Below are positions 1 to 8,549 of a stretch of 64,000 bases of DNA, in pieces. Below the pieces are notes generated by a model. That model saw nothing but the letters and a program-made list of their open reading frames with translations. It was not told the origin of the DNA and searched no databases. The stretch's first letter is position 1. The number at the start of each line of letters is the position of its first letter. Both the position numbers and the translations under genes were made by a program. Location: the NCBI RefSeq assembly GCF_022288725.1, contig NZ_JAKNTA010000004.1:654104-718103 (forward strand). The letters are read 5' to 3'. Source of the stretch: Kitasatospora sp. A2-31. GTDB taxonomy: Bacteria > Actinomycetota > Actinomycetes > Streptomycetales > Streptomycetaceae.

Positions 1-331
1 ACTCGTAGTCGCTGGCGGCGAGCCGGACGGCGTGGCCGTAGTAGTCGGGGTGGGTGCTGACGAGGATGCTGTCGGCGCCCGGGGCGAGCCTGAACCGGTC
101 GCCCTCGGTCTCCAGCAGGCCGATCGCGGCGAGGGCGTTCAGCAGGATGTGGACGGCGCGCGGGTCGGCCCCGCAGGCGGCGGCGACCTCCTTGGACACG
201 GCCGGGCCGTCGGCGAGGGCGTCGAAGACCTTGAGGTCGACGCCGGCGCGCAGGACGCCGGTCTTGCGGACCGCGGACATCATGGTGAGGAGGTCCTGCC
301 TGGTGACGGTGGGTACTCGGTCGTCGGTCAT
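1..331 (-). CDS. O-methyltransferase, N-terminal fragment (cut by left window edge)
   Basis: Reading leftward from ATG at 331, the first ~110 residues form a helical, winged-helix-like domain (MTDDRVPTVTRQDLLTMMSA..., then TGVLRAGVDLKVFDALADGP and ...AVHILLNALAAIGLLE). This is the N-terminal dimerisation domain of class I plant-type/actinobacterial O-methyltransferases such as DnrK or TcmN-C. The SAM-binding Rossmann domain lies outside the window. A GGGAGAG ribosome site sits just upstream. The gene diverges from the SARP gene and is most simply a tailoring methyltransferase of the polyketide cluster. The substrate cannot be told. Confidence 0.8.
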   Translation of the reverse strand, partial: MTDDRVPTVTRQDLLTMMSAVRKTGVLRAGVDLKVFDALADGPAVSKEVAAACGADPRAVHILLNALAAIGLLETEGDRFRLAPGADSILVSTHPDYYGHAVRLAASDYE

Positions 332-802
332 CCGCTCTCCCTGGGTCGGGCTGGCACTGACGGTTCGCCAGAGCATCGTGTGGCTGCGGGCTGGCGATCC
401 GCTTGAGCCGCGGTGGAGGCCGCCGGGGCTCCCGGGCGGGCCAGAGGTGTGAGGCAGATCACAGTGACATGGTCATGATGTACGGCGGGTGATCGGGCGC
501 GGCGGCCGTCAAGAGGCCGTCCGGGGCCGGGCCAGCGGCTTTGCCGAATCCACACATTTGTGACCCGGGGTTTGCCTGAGCCTCGTGGATACGCTCCGTG
601 CCCGCACTGCCGGAGCGTCGGCCGGTCCGCCAGTGGCGCCTGTTCGGGGTGGTTGACCAGCGGCTTTGCGGGAATGGCCATAGAGGTGGCCGGGCTGGAC
701 GGGCCTGGCGGCCCGCGGGGAACAATCTTGACGTACGCAAATAATCTCATGACACTAGTCTCACGAGAGTTTGATCACCGACGGAATTCCCGGGGGCTTG
801 AA
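332..802. other. divergent intergenic region, no gene seen
   Basis: This 471-bp spacer separates the leftward methyltransferase from the rightward SARP gene. No convincing coding sequence is seen. Its right third is unusually AT-rich (about 720-775), with a TTGACG hexamer at 728-733 and a repeated TCTCAYGA element at 745-752 and 759-766, so the SARP promoter is probably here. A well-spaced -10 could not be assigned, and no 11-bp SARP heptamer array is present. Confidence 0.4.
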
Positions 803-1705
803 ATGATCACGAGCGACCGTTCCGAGTGCTTCACGATCCAGGTGTTGGGTGCCCTGAAGCTCCGCACCGCCGGCGGGGCCAACATGGTGGACGACCTCAC
901 CGCACCCAAGCCGCGCAAGATCATCGCGCTGCTCGTCATGCAGGCGAACCGCGTCGTCCCCACCGCCGCGATGGCCCGCGAGCTGTGGGGCGACAACCCG
1001 CCCGCCAGCGTCCAGACCACCCTCCAGACCTACGTCCTCCAGGTGCGCCGGATGCTCAGCCGCGCCCTCGGCATCTCCGCCGCCGAGGTCGCCCGCACCG
1101 TGCTGGTCACCAAGTTCGGCGGCTACCAGCTGATCGTCCGTCACGGCGCCATCGATGCGCACGAGTTCGAGCGGCTGCTCGGCGAGGGCCGCCAGTCGCT
1201 CGCCGACGGCAACGACGAGACGGCCGTCCGGCTGCTCACCGAGGCCCTCGATCTCTGGTGCGGCGCACCGCTGGTGGACGTCAAGCCGGGCCCGCTGCTG
1301 GACGCCGAGATCCGCCGCCTGGAGGAGAACCGCCTCACCGCGCTGATGCAGCGGGTCGACGCGCGGCTGCGGCTCGGCCGCCACCACGAACTCCCCGGCG
1401 AGCTCGCCTCGCTCGTCGGCCAGTACCCGATGAACGAGAACCTGCACGCCCAGTACATGCTCGCGCTCTACCGGTGCGGCCGCTGCCCCGAGGCGCTGGA
1501 GGTCTTCCGCCGGCTGCGCGACCACATGGTCGGCGAGCTCGGCCTCGAGCCCTCGCTGCGGATCCAGAGCCTGCACCGAGCCATGCTGGCCGCCGACCCC
1601 GCCCTCGAGTACGGCCCCGACCGCGCCGACGGCAATCTGCTGCTCGACCGGCTCGGCGGGGCGCCCGCGGCACCCGGCCCCTGGGCGTCCCGCCTCGCCA
1701 GCTAG
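803..1705 (+). CDS. SARP-family pathway activator
   Basis: A 300-aa Streptomyces antibiotic regulatory protein. An N-terminal OmpR-like winged helix (FTIQVLGALKLRT... then PKPRKIIALLVMQANRVVPT and ELWGDNPPASVQTTLQTYV) is followed by a bacterial transcriptional activation domain (ALDLWCGAPLVDV, ENLHAQYMLALYRCGRCPEALEVFRRL). The reading frame stays open to 560, but residues before MITSDRSECF are not SARP-like, and ATG 803 follows a G-rich site, so 803 is chosen. It is the obvious candidate to bind the heptamer arrays at 2562-2651 and 12980-13094 and to activate the PKS/sugar operons. That link is inferred from context. Confidence 0.9.
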   Translation: MITSDRSECFTIQVLGALKLRTAGGANMVDDLTAPKPRKIIALLVMQANRVVPTAAMARELWGDNPPASVQTTLQTYVLQVRRMLSRALGISAAEVARTVLVTKFGGYQLIVRHGAIDAHEFERLLGEGRQSLADGNDETAVRLLTEALDLWCGAPLVDVKPGPLLDAEIRRLEENRLTALMQRVDARLRLGRHHELPGELASLVGQYPMNENLHAQYMLALYRCGRCPEALEVFRRLRDHMVGELGLEPSLRIQSLHRAMLAADPALEYGPDRADGNLLLDRLGGAPAAPGPWASRLAS

Positions 1706-1748
1706 AGCGGGTCCGCCCGTCCCGCCCGTCCGGCAGGCCCGCCCGTCC

Positions 1749-2501
1749 CTACGCCTCCCGGCGCCAGTGGACGCCGTGGCCGTCGATCGGCACGATCGGC
1801 TCCCGCACCCCGTGCCGCTCGCGGAAGTCCGCGACCGCCTGCCGGCACGGCTCGATGTTGTAGTCGTCCACGATCACGAAACCCCCGACCGACAGCTTCG
1901 GGTAGAGGTGGGTCAGCGCGTCCGCGGTCGACTCGTAGAGGTCGCCGTCCAGCCGCATCACCGCCAGCGAGTCGATCGGCGCCGACGGCAGCGTCTGCTC
2001 GAACCACCCCTCCAGGAACCCCACCTGGTCGTCCAGCAGCTGGTAGCGGGCGAAGTTCTCCGCCACCTCCTCGCGCGTCACCTTGAGCACCCCGTTGATC
2101 CGGTGCAGCGCCATCTCGCGGTCCAGGGGGTGGCTCCCGGAGTGCACCACCGGAACGCCCTCGAAGGAATCCGCCACCCAGACCCGGCGGTCCCGCACCC
2201 CGTACGCCTCCAGCACGGCCCGCATCAGGATGCAGACCCCGCCGCGCCACACGCCCGTCTCGATCAGGTCGCCGGGCACGCCGTCCTCCAGCACCCTGGC
2301 GACACACGACTGGACGTTGTCCAGCCGCTGCAGCCCCACCATCGTGTGCGCGGTCGTGGGCAGGTCCCGCCCCGACGCGCGCAGGTCCGTGTCGTAGCCG
2401 TCCACGTCGCCGTACCACCCGACCGGCGCGTCCTCGTAGATCACGTTCGCGAGCACCCGCTTCATCAGGTTCAGGTACAGCTCGCCACCCTGTGGAACCA
2501 C
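1749..2501 (-). CDS. TylF/MycF-family sugar O-methyltransferase
   Basis: A 250-aa SAM-dependent methyltransferase of the macrocin O-methyltransferase family. Visible signatures are YLNLMKRVLANVIYEDAP near the N-terminus, a SAM-binding stretch DLIETGVWRGGVCILMRAVL (around residue 80), VADSFEGVP, and the metal-binding region MRLDGDLYEST ... IVDDYN (around 170-195). The family is Mg2+-dependent and methylates sugar hydroxyls on glycosylated macrolides or other aglycones. The start is GTG with a strong AGGAGGAG site. It diverges from rmlA across a SARP-box region and probably methylates the cluster's deoxysugar. Confidence 0.88.
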   Translation of the reverse strand: MVPQGGELYLNLMKRVLANVIYEDAPVGWYGDVDGYDTDLRASGRDLPTTAHTMVGLQRLDNVQSCVARVLEDGVPGDLIETGVWRGGVCILMRAVLEAYGVRDRRVWVADSFEGVPVVHSGSHPLDREMALHRINGVLKVTREEVAENFARYQLLDDQVGFLEGWFEQTLPSAPIDSLAVMRLDGDLYESTADALTHLYPKLSVGGFVIVDDYNIEPCRQAVADFRERHGVREPIVPIDGHGVHWRREA

Positions 2502-2561
2502 GTCTCCTCCTAGAGCCGAAATGCGGCCGATGAACCGGGGCGCCGATCACCGGGGGCAAGA

Positions 2562-2651
2562 AACGTACGGCCGGGCGCTCGAACTCCACTCAAAACTCGG
2601 GGCACTTGCGGACCGGGGCACTTCGAGTGCGGCTCGACCGCGCCTGTGGGG
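2562..2651. promoter_or_regulatory. divergent SARP-type operator/promoter (11-bp heptamer register)
   Basis: Plus-strand heptamers TCGAACT (2579), TCAAAAC (2590), TCGAGTG (2623) and TCGACCG (2634) fall in exact 11-bp register, with two weak slots between. Because the TCGA core is palindromic, the minus strand also reads TCGAGCC, TCGAAGT, TTGAGTG and TCGAGCG in 11-bp phase. On the minus strand the last heptamer (2582-2576) is followed after exactly 8 bp by TACGTT (2567-2562), a good -10 hexamer. This matches ActII-ORF4/DnrI-type promoters, where a SARP replaces -35 recognition. It would control the TylF-like gene leftward and the rmlA operon rightward. Confidence 0.72.
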
Positions 2652-2706
2652 GCGGCGGGATACCAAGGGGAGGAACGCGTCCCGGCCCGCAGAGAGAGGA
2701 ATCGCC

Positions 2707-3774
2707 TTGAAGGCTCTGGTCCTGGCCGGCGGCATGGGCACCCGGCTGCGCCCCCTCACCCATGCCATGCCCAAGCAACTCGTCCCCGTCGTCAACAAAC
2801 CGGTCCTCTTCCACGGTCTGGAGCAGATCGGCCGGGCCGGTGTCACCGAGGCCGCCGTCATCGTCGGCGACTGGCACCGGGAGATCCGGGAAGCGGTCGG
2901 CGACGGCTCCCGCTTCGGCCTGGAGATCACCTGGATCCGGCAGGAGGCGCCGTTCGGCCTGGCGCACTGCGTCCTGCTGGCCCGCGAGTTCCTGGCCGAC
3001 GACGACTTCGTGATGTACCTCGGCGACAACGTCTTCTCGGACGGCATCGCCGACCTCGCCGACGCCTTCCGCCGCACCCGGCCGGACGCCCAGGTGGCGG
3101 TGGTCCGGGTGCCGAACCCCGAGGAGTACGGCATCGTCGAGGCCGGCCCGGACGGCCGGGTCACCGCGCTCCGGGAGAAGCCCCGGGCGCCGCGCGGCAA
3201 CCTCGCGGTGGCCGGCGCCTACTTCTTCTCCCCGCTGGTCCACGACGCGGTCGCCCGGATCCGGCCCAGTCTGCGGGGCGAGTGGGAGATCACCGACGCC
3301 CTCCAGCTGATGGTCGCCGAGGGCCGCGACGTCCGGGCCGCGGAGATCACCGGCTGGTGGCGGGACACCGGACGGATCGACGACATCCTCGACTGCAACC
3401 GGCTGCTGCTCGACCGGGTGGAGACCGCCGTCGCGGGCACCGTCGACGAGGCCAGCACGGTGCTCGGAGCCGTCGTGGTCGAGCCCGGGGCCCGGGTGGT
3501 CCGCTCGCACCTGCGCGGACCCCTGGTCATCGGCGCCGGCACCGTGGTCGAGGACAGCTACGTCGGTCCGCACACCTCGATCGGCGCGGACTGCGTCCTC
3601 ACCGACGCCGGCCTCTCGCACACGATCGTGCTCGACCGCGCCACCGTCACCGACGTCAACGGCATCCACGGTTCGGTCATCGGCCGCTCCGCCCGGGTCG
3701 GGATCTCCCCGCCGGGCGACGGACGGCACCGCCTCGTCGTCGGCGACCACACCGAACTCCGCGTGCTCGCATGA
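2707..3774 (+). CDS. rmlA: glucose-1-phosphate thymidylyltransferase
   Basis: A 355-aa enzyme that makes dTDP-glucose from glucose-1-phosphate and dTTP, the first step of dTDP-deoxysugar synthesis. The nucleotide-binding signature [11 protein letters not shown] lies at residues 8-18, with [11 protein letters not shown] just after. LGDNVFSDG and the EKPRAPRGN region follow. The C-terminal ~100 residues carry left-handed beta-helix hexapeptides ([20 protein letters not shown]), as in the long StrD/DesIII type rather than short RfbA. The frame is open further upstream, but only from the TTG at 2707, six bases after AGAGAGGA, does the protein begin like its family (MKALVLAGG). It overlaps rmlB by ATGA. 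Confidence 0.93.
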   Translation: MKALVLAGGMGTRLRPLTHAMPKQLVPVVNKPVLFHGLEQIGRAGVTEAAVIVGDWHREIREAVGDGSRFGLEITWIRQEAPFGLAHCVLLAREFLADDDFVMYLGDNVFSDGIADLADAFRRTRPDAQVAVVRVPNPEEYGIVEAGPDGRVTALREKPRAPRGNLAVAGAYFFSPLVHDAVARIRPSLRGEWEITDALQLMVAEGRDVRAAEITGWWRDTGRIDDILDCNRLLLDRVETAVAGTVDEASTVLGAVVVEPGARVVRSHLRGPLVIGAGTVVEDSYVGPHTSIGADCVLTDAGLSHTIVLDRATVTDVNGIHGSVIGRSARVGISPPGDGRHRLVVGDHTELRVLA

Positions 3775-4763
3775 GGATCCTGGTCACCGGCGGTGCCGGG
3801 TTCATCGGCTCCCACTACGTGCGCAGCCTGCTCTCCGGGGCCTACCCCGGCTACGAACGGGCCGACGTCACCGTGGTCGACAAGCTCACCTACGCGGGCA
3901 ACACCGCCAACCTCCCGTTGGCCGACCCCCGCCTGACCCTGGTCCGCGCCGACGTCTGCGACCGGTCCGCGCTGCTCGACGTGCTGCCCGGCCACGACGC
4001 GGTGGTGCACTTCGCCGCCGAGTCGCACGTCGACCGCTCCATCGCGGAGGCCTCGGTCTTCGCCCACACCAACGTGGTGGGCACCCAGACCGTGCTGGAC
4101 GCCTGCCTGGGCGCCGGCGTCCCGCGGATGGTCCACGTCTCCACCGACGAGGTGTACGGCTCCATCGCCCGGGGCTCCTGGACCGAGGACCGCCCCCTGC
4201 TGCCCAACTCCCCGTACGCGGCCTCCAAGGCCGGTGCCGACCTGATGGCCCGCGCCTACTTCCGCACCCACGGTCTCGACGTCTCGGTCACCCGCTGCTC
4301 CAACAACTACGGAACGCACCAGCACCCGGAGAAGGTCATCCCGCGGTTCGTCACCGCCCTGCTCGACGGCGGGCACGTCCCGCTCTACGGCGACGGCCTC
4401 AACGTGCGCGAGTGGCTGCACGTCGACGACCACTGCCGGGCCGTCCAACTCGTCCTGGAGAAGGGCGAGCCGGGGGAGGCGTACAACGTCGGCGGCGCCG
4501 AGCTCACCAACCGGGAGCTCACCGGCCGGCTGCTCGACCTCTGCGGCGCCGGCTGGGACCGCGTCCGCACGGTGCCCGACCGCAAGGGCCACGACCGGCG
4601 CTACTCCGTCGACGACACCCGCATCCGCACCCGGCTCGGCTTCGAGCCGCGCATCCCGCTCGACCGGGGCCTGGCCGACACCGTCCGCTGGTACCGCGAC
4701 CACCGCGACTGGTGGCGGCCGGCCCCGCACCCCACGCCGAACCCCGGGGATGGAGAACTATGA
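3771..4763 (+). CDS. rmlB: dTDP-glucose 4,6-dehydratase
   Basis: A 330-aa extended short-chain dehydrogenase converting dTDP-glucose to dTDP-4-keto-6-deoxyglucose, the branch point for the deoxysugar genes in this window. It has [10 protein letters not shown] at residues 6-15, the dehydratase signature STDEVYGS, the catalytic YAASK (about residue 150), and [17 protein letters not shown] and [11 protein letters not shown], all typical of RmlB. Its start overlaps the rmlA stop (ATGA), and its own stop overlaps the KSalpha start, so rmlA-rmlB-KSalpha-KSbeta is one translationally coupled operon. Confidence 0.95.
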   Translation: MRILVTGGAGFIGSHYVRSLLSGAYPGYERADVTVVDKLTYAGNTANLPLADPRLTLVRADVCDRSALLDVLPGHDAVVHFAAESHVDRSIAEASVFAHTNVVGTQTVLDACLGAGVPRMVHVSTDEVYGSIARGSWTEDRPLLPNSPYAASKAGADLMARAYFRTHGLDVSVTRCSNNYGTHQHPEKVIPRFVTALLDGGHVPLYGDGLNVREWLHVDDHCRAVQLVLEKGEPGEAYNVGGAELTNRELTGRLLDLCGAGWDRVRTVPDRKGHDRRYSVDDTRIRTRLGFEPRIPLDRGLADTVRWYRDHRDWWRPAPHPTPNPGDGEL

Positions 4764-6028
4764 ACAGGCGCGTCGTCATCACCGGCATCGGGCTGGTGGC
4801 CCCCGGTGGAACCGGCACCAAGGCCTTCTGGGAGCTCATCACCTCCGGCCGGACGGCGACCCGGCCCATCTCCCTCTTCGACGCCACCGCCTTCCGCTCC
4901 CGGGTCGCGGCCGAGTGCGACTTCGACCCGGTGCTGCACGGCCTGACCCCGCAGGAGATCCGGCGGATGGACCGGGCCACCCAGTTCGCGGCGGTCGCCG
5001 CCGACGAGGCGGTCGCCGACGCCGCCCTGGCGTACGAGGTCGTCGACCCGGGCCGGCTCGGCGTCACCGTCGGCAGCGCCGTCGGCTGCACCACCAGCCT
5101 GGAGCGCGAGTACGTCGCCGTCAGCGACGGCGGGCGCAACTGGCTCGTGGACCCCGGCTACGCCGTGCCGCACCTGTACGGCCACCTGGTGCCCAGCTCG
5201 ATGGCGGCCGAGATCGCCCGGCGGGTCGGGGCCGAGGGCCCGGCCGCCGTCGTCTCCACCGGCTGCACCTCCGGCCTCGACTCGGTCGCCCACGCCCGCG
5301 AGCTGATCGCCGAGGGCAGCGCCGACGTCATGGTGGCCGGCGCCACCGACGCCCCCATCTCCCCGATCACCCTCGCCTGCTTCGACGCCATCCGGGCCAC
5401 CACGCCCCGCAACGACGACCCGGAGCACGCCTCCCGGCCCTTCGACGTCACCCGCAACGGCTTCGTGCTCGGCGAGGGCTCGGCGATCTTCGTCCTGGAG
5501 GAGTACGGGCACGCGGTGCGCCGCGGCGCGACCCTCTACGCCGAGATCACCGGCTTCGCCTCCCGCTGCAACGCCTTCCACATGACCGGACTGCGCCCCG
5601 ACGGCCGGGAGATGGCCGAGGCGATCCGGCTCGCCCTGGCCGAGGCCGGCGCCCGGCCCGCCGACATCGACTACGTCAACGCGCACGGCTCGGGCACCAA
5701 GCAGAACGACCGGCACGAGACAGCGGCCGTCAAACTGGCCCTCGGCGCCCGCGCCTACGAGACGCCGATGAGCTCCATCAAGTCGATGATCGGCCACTCC
5801 CTCGGCGCCATCGGCGCGATCGAGATCGCCGCCTGCGCCCTCGCCCTGCGGCACGGCGTCGTGCCGCCCACCGCCAACCTGCACACCCCCGACCCGGAGT
5901 GCGACCTCGACTACGTTCCGCTGCACGCCCGGCGTCAGGACCTCGACACCGTCCTGACCGTCGGCAGCGGCTTCGGCGGCTTCCAGAGCGCCATGGTGCT
6001 CGCCCGGCCCGAGGGGCGCGCCGCATGA
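4760..6028 (+). CDS. type II PKS ketosynthase alpha (KSalpha)
   Basis: A 422-aa beta-ketoacyl synthase that catalyses decarboxylative Claisen condensation of malonyl-ACP units with KSbeta as obligate partner. The catalytic triad is intact: Cys169 in [12 protein letters not shown], His309 in [12 protein letters not shown] and His346 in [16 protein letters not shown]. Length and motifs are those of minimal-PKS KSalpha subunits. It starts at ATG 4760, overlapping the rmlB stop, and ends overlapping the KSbeta start (ATGA). The ACP is not adjacent but lies about 7 kb away at 13137. The PKS genes being fused into the sugar operon is a somewhat unusual arrangement. Confidence 0.95.
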   Translation: MNRRVVITGIGLVAPGGTGTKAFWELITSGRTATRPISLFDATAFRSRVAAECDFDPVLHGLTPQEIRRMDRATQFAAVAADEAVADAALAYEVVDPGRLGVTVGSAVGCTTSLEREYVAVSDGGRNWLVDPGYAVPHLYGHLVPSSMAAEIARRVGAEGPAAVVSTGCTSGLDSVAHARELIAEGSADVMVAGATDAPISPITLACFDAIRATTPRNDDPEHASRPFDVTRNGFVLGEGSAIFVLEEYGHAVRRGATLYAEITGFASRCNAFHMTGLRPDGREMAEAIRLALAEAGARPADIDYVNAHGSGTKQNDRHETAAVKLALGARAYETPMSSIKSMIGHSLGAIGAIEIAACALALRHGVVPPTANLHTPDPECDLDYVPLHARRQDLDTVLTVGSGFGGFQSAMVLARPEGRAA

Positions 6029-7248
6029 CCGCCGTCGTCACCGGCCTCGGCGTCCTCGCCCCCAACGGCGTGGGACTGGACGCGTACTGGGCCGCCACGC
6101 TGCGCGGCGAGAGCGGCATCGACCGGCTCACCCGGTTCGACCCGGAGCCCTACCCGTCCCGGCTGGCCGGCGAGATCACCGGGTTCGACCCGGCCGCCCT
6201 GTTGCCCAACCGGCTCCTCCCGCAGACCGACCCGGTCACCCGCCTCTCCCTGGTCGCCGCCGAGTGGGCGCTGGCCGACGCCGACCTCGACCCCGCCGGA
6301 CTGTCCGAGTACGACATCGGCGTGGTCACCGCCAACACCGCCGGCGGCTTCGAGTTCGGCCAGCGCGAACTGCAGAACCTCTGGTCCAAGGGCGGCGCCC
6401 ACGTCAGCGCCTACCAGTCCTTCGCCTGGTTCTACGCCGTCAACACCGGCCAGATCTCGATCCGGCACGGCATGCGCGGCCCCAGCGGCGTGGTGGTGGC
6501 CGACGGCGCCGGCGGCCTGGACGCGCTCGCCCAGGCCCGGCGGCTGATCCGCAAGGGCACTCCGGTCGTGGTCAGCGGCGCCGTCGACGGCTCGCTCTGC
6601 CCGTGGAGCTGGACCGCCCAGCTCACCAGCGGCACGCTGAGCACCCGGGAGGACCCGGCCGAGGCCTACCTGCCCTTCGACGACCGGGCCTGCGGCCACG
6701 TCCTCGGCGAGGGCGGCGCCATCCTGGTCATGGAGGACGCCGGGGCCGCGCGAGCCCGTGGCGCGCGGATCCACGGCCGGCTCACCGGCTACGGCACCTC
6801 CTTCGACGGTCACCGTGCCCCGGAGCGCGGCGCGGACCGCGGCGCCGGCCTCGGCCGCGCCGCCCGCCAGGCGCTCGACCAGGCCGGCTGGCGGCCCGCC
6901 GACGTCGACGTGGTCTTCGCCGACGCCGCCGGGACGCCCGCCGCCGACCGCGCCGAGGCGGCCGCGCTGGCCGACCTGTTCGGCCCGCACGGGGTGCCGG
7001 TCACCGCGCCCAAGACCATGACCGGCCGGCTCGCGGCCGGCAGCGGCCCGCTGGACGTCGCCACCGCGCTGCTCGCCCTGCGCGACCAGGTGATCCCGCC
7101 GACCGCCAACGTCCGCCGGCCGGTGGCCGGGTACGCGCTCGACCTGGTCACCGAGCCGCGCCGGCAGCCGCTGCGGCGCGCGCTGGTGCTCGCCCGCGGG
7201 CACGGCGGCTTCAACTCGGCGGTGGCCGTCGAGGCCCCGGCCGGCTGA
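6025..7248 (+). CDS. type II PKS ketosynthase beta / chain-length factor
   Basis: A 407-aa ketosynthase homologue without the active-site cysteine. The aligned stretch is [15 protein letters not shown], so the position of KSalpha Cys169 is Gly161. In most KSbeta subunits (for example actinorhodin) this residue is Gln161, which supports malonyl-ACP decarboxylation for priming. The second His regions are also changed ([28 protein letters not shown]), as expected for a non-catalytic partner. It heterodimerises with KSalpha and sets chain length. It is translationally coupled to KSalpha and followed by a strong hairpin terminator. Gly at 161 hints at altered priming (see findings). Confidence 0.93.
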   Translation: MTAVVTGLGVLAPNGVGLDAYWAATLRGESGIDRLTRFDPEPYPSRLAGEITGFDPAALLPNRLLPQTDPVTRLSLVAAEWALADADLDPAGLSEYDIGVVTANTAGGFEFGQRELQNLWSKGGAHVSAYQSFAWFYAVNTGQISIRHGMRGPSGVVVADGAGGLDALAQARRLIRKGTPVVVSGAVDGSLCPWSWTAQLTSGTLSTREDPAEAYLPFDDRACGHVLGEGGAILVMEDAGAARARGARIHGRLTGYGTSFDGHRAPERGADRGAGLGRAARQALDQAGWRPADVDVVFADAAGTPAADRAEAAALADLFGPHGVPVTAPKTMTGRLAAGSGPLDVATALLALRDQVIPPTANVRRPVAGYALDLVTEPRRQPLRRALVLARGHGGFNSAVAVEAPAG

Positions 7249-7272
7249 GCGCCCGCGGCCGCGCCCGAACGG

Positions 7273-7306
7273 GCCGGGGCCCCCACCCTCGGGTGGGGGC
7301 CCCGGC
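7273..7306. terminator. bidirectional hairpin terminator after KSbeta
   Basis: A perfect 16-bp inverted repeat (GCCGGGGCCCCCACCC, TC, then its complement) lies between the convergent KSbeta gene and the leftward secreted-protein gene. It has no U-tract, as usual for high-GC actinomycetes. It marks the end of the rmlA-rmlB-KS operon. Confidence 0.85.
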
Positions 7307-7340
7307 ACCGAACGCGTGGTCCGGACGCGGATCCGGTTCC

Positions 7341-7793
7341 CTAGGAGACCTGGGTGAGGGTCGCGTGGTAGACCGCCCCCGAACGGGTGCCGGTGCTGTC
7401 GGTCGAGGTGACGTAGAACTCCACCGTGTGCTTGTCGAAGTCGGCGACCTGACTGACGGTCACGTCGCCCGGCTCGATCCAGGAGATGAAGTACTGCTTC
7501 GGACCGGTCTGCACGGCCAGGTCGGGGGCGGTGAAGGTTCTTCCCGGGTTGGAGCCCTTGACCGTGAGACCGGTCACCGACGTGCCGTCAGCCGAGAAGG
7601 TGTTGCGGTAGACGGCGCCGGTGTCCACGGTCACCAGGTACGCGTGACCGGCGAACGGCGGGAGGTGGCCGGGCCTGTCGTGCGAGCCGGCACCCAGGTG
7701 CTCCGCGGCGGAGGCCTGGCTGGCGACCAGCGTGGCCGTACCGGTGAGGGAGAGGGCGGCGGCGGCCGCGATGGCGACGAACTTGCGCTTCAT
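7341..7793 (-). CDS. small secreted protein, MoaF-like fold suspected
   Basis: A 150-aa protein with a clear Sec signal peptide (MKRKFVAIAAAAALSLTGTA..., cleavage near ASQASA-A) and a mature ~115-residue beta-rich domain. The pattern AYLVTVDTGAVYRNTFSADG, GRTFTAPDLAV, KQYFISWIEPGDVTVSQVADF resembles small calycin-like MoaF-related domains, in which FVSW(I/Q)E is followed by a VxxVxDF strand. No catalytic motif is obvious. An AAGGAATCCC ribosome site precedes ATG 7793. It sits convergent to the PKS operon; whether it belongs to the cluster, perhaps as a ligand-binding protein, is unknown. Confidence 0.65.
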   Translation of the reverse strand: MKRKFVAIAAAAALSLTGTATLVASQASAAEHLGAGSHDRPGHLPPFAGHAYLVTVDTGAVYRNTFSADGTSVTGLTVKGSNPGRTFTAPDLAVQTGPKQYFISWIEPGDVTVSQVADFDKHTVEFYVTSTDSTGTRSGAVYHATLTQVS

Positions 7794-8072
7794 GGGATTC
7801 CTTCCAGAGGATCCGGGGGTGCGGTGCGGTTCGGTACGTGATGGTTCGGGCGGACCAATGGGGCGGATCCGCACGGGAGTTCTTCCACGCACGCATGGTG
7901 CTCGCGCTGCAGGAGAAGCCCGTGAATCGAACTTACCTACGAGCGTGCCGTCGCCGCAGCCGACTGCCGGTTCCCGCACCCCGGACCTTCCGGCGCACCA
8001 CGCGCGAGGCGTCCCCGAGGGCCCCTGTACGAGCCTTCCCGAGGACGCCCCGCCGGGTCCGCAGCCGGCGCT
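7794..8072. other. intergenic spacer, no gene seen
   Basis: About 280 bp lie between the SnoaL-like gene's stop and the secreted-protein start, both leftward. The promoter of the secreted protein probably lies here, but no clear -35/-10 pair or hairpin was recognised. Confidence 0.3.
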
Positions 8073-8504
8073 CTAGTGGCCGTCCCGGCTCACCACCCGG
8101 GTGCGGACCCGCCAGCCGTCGTCCGCGCGGACCAGCACGTCCTCGCAGACGCAGGCGCGGTGCAGCCGCGGCTCGCCGCCGCGCGGCGTCAGGTACACCA
8201 GGGCGTAGCAGCGCACCGAGACGCTGCCGTCCGGCTGCGCCTCGACGTCCAGCATGCCGTGCCAGTGCCGGTGGGTCTCGCCCGCCGCCTCCTGGGCGGC
8301 CCGGGCCCTGCGGGCACCCTCGGCCAGCTCGGCGCGCCCGCGGCTCGGCTCGGGCCGGCCGGGCAGCTGGAACGTGCCGTCCTCGGTGAAGGTGGCGGCC
8401 CACTCCTCGGCCCGGCCGCCGTCGAGCAGCTGCATGTGCCGGGCGTAGAACTGCTCGATGTCGGCGCGAAGCCGCTCCAGGGGCACCGTCGTGGTCTCGG
8501 TCAT
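8073..8504 (-). CDS. SnoaL/NTF2-like tailoring protein
   Basis: A 143-aa single-domain protein of the cone-shaped NTF2/SnoaL superfamily, which includes polyketide cyclases and hydroxylases and the beta-subunit-like fold. The pattern fits: helical start (LERLRADIEQFYARHMQLLD), the EEWAATFTEDGTFQLPG strand pair, HWHGMLDVEAQPDGSVSVRCYALVYL, and the end DDGWRVRTRVVSRD. The family includes SnoaL aldol cyclases and the AclR/SnoaL2 hydroxylases. Which of these applies cannot be decided. It is the last gene of the leftward operon headed by the 2,3-dehydratase, with a GAGGAG site upstream. Confidence 0.8.
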   Translation of the reverse strand: MTETTTVPLERLRADIEQFYARHMQLLDGGRAEEWAATFTEDGTFQLPGRPEPSRGRAELAEGARRARAAQEAAGETHRHWHGMLDVEAQPDGSVSVRCYALVYLTPRGGEPRLHRACVCEDVLVRADDGWRVRTRVVSRDGH

Positions 8505-8549
8505 CCGGTCAACTCCTCTTCTCGTCTGGGCACTCGGTGGAATCGGTGG

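Noticed and set aside
560..802. Upstream extension of the SARP gene to 560
   Set aside because: The extra 81 residues are not SARP-like and cross AT-rich promoter-looking DNA. ATG 803 gives the normal family start.
7800..8072. Possible tRNA between the secreted-protein and SnoaL-like genes
   Set aside because: A GAATCGAAC stretch looked T-loop-like, but no cloverleaf stems could be drawn around it.
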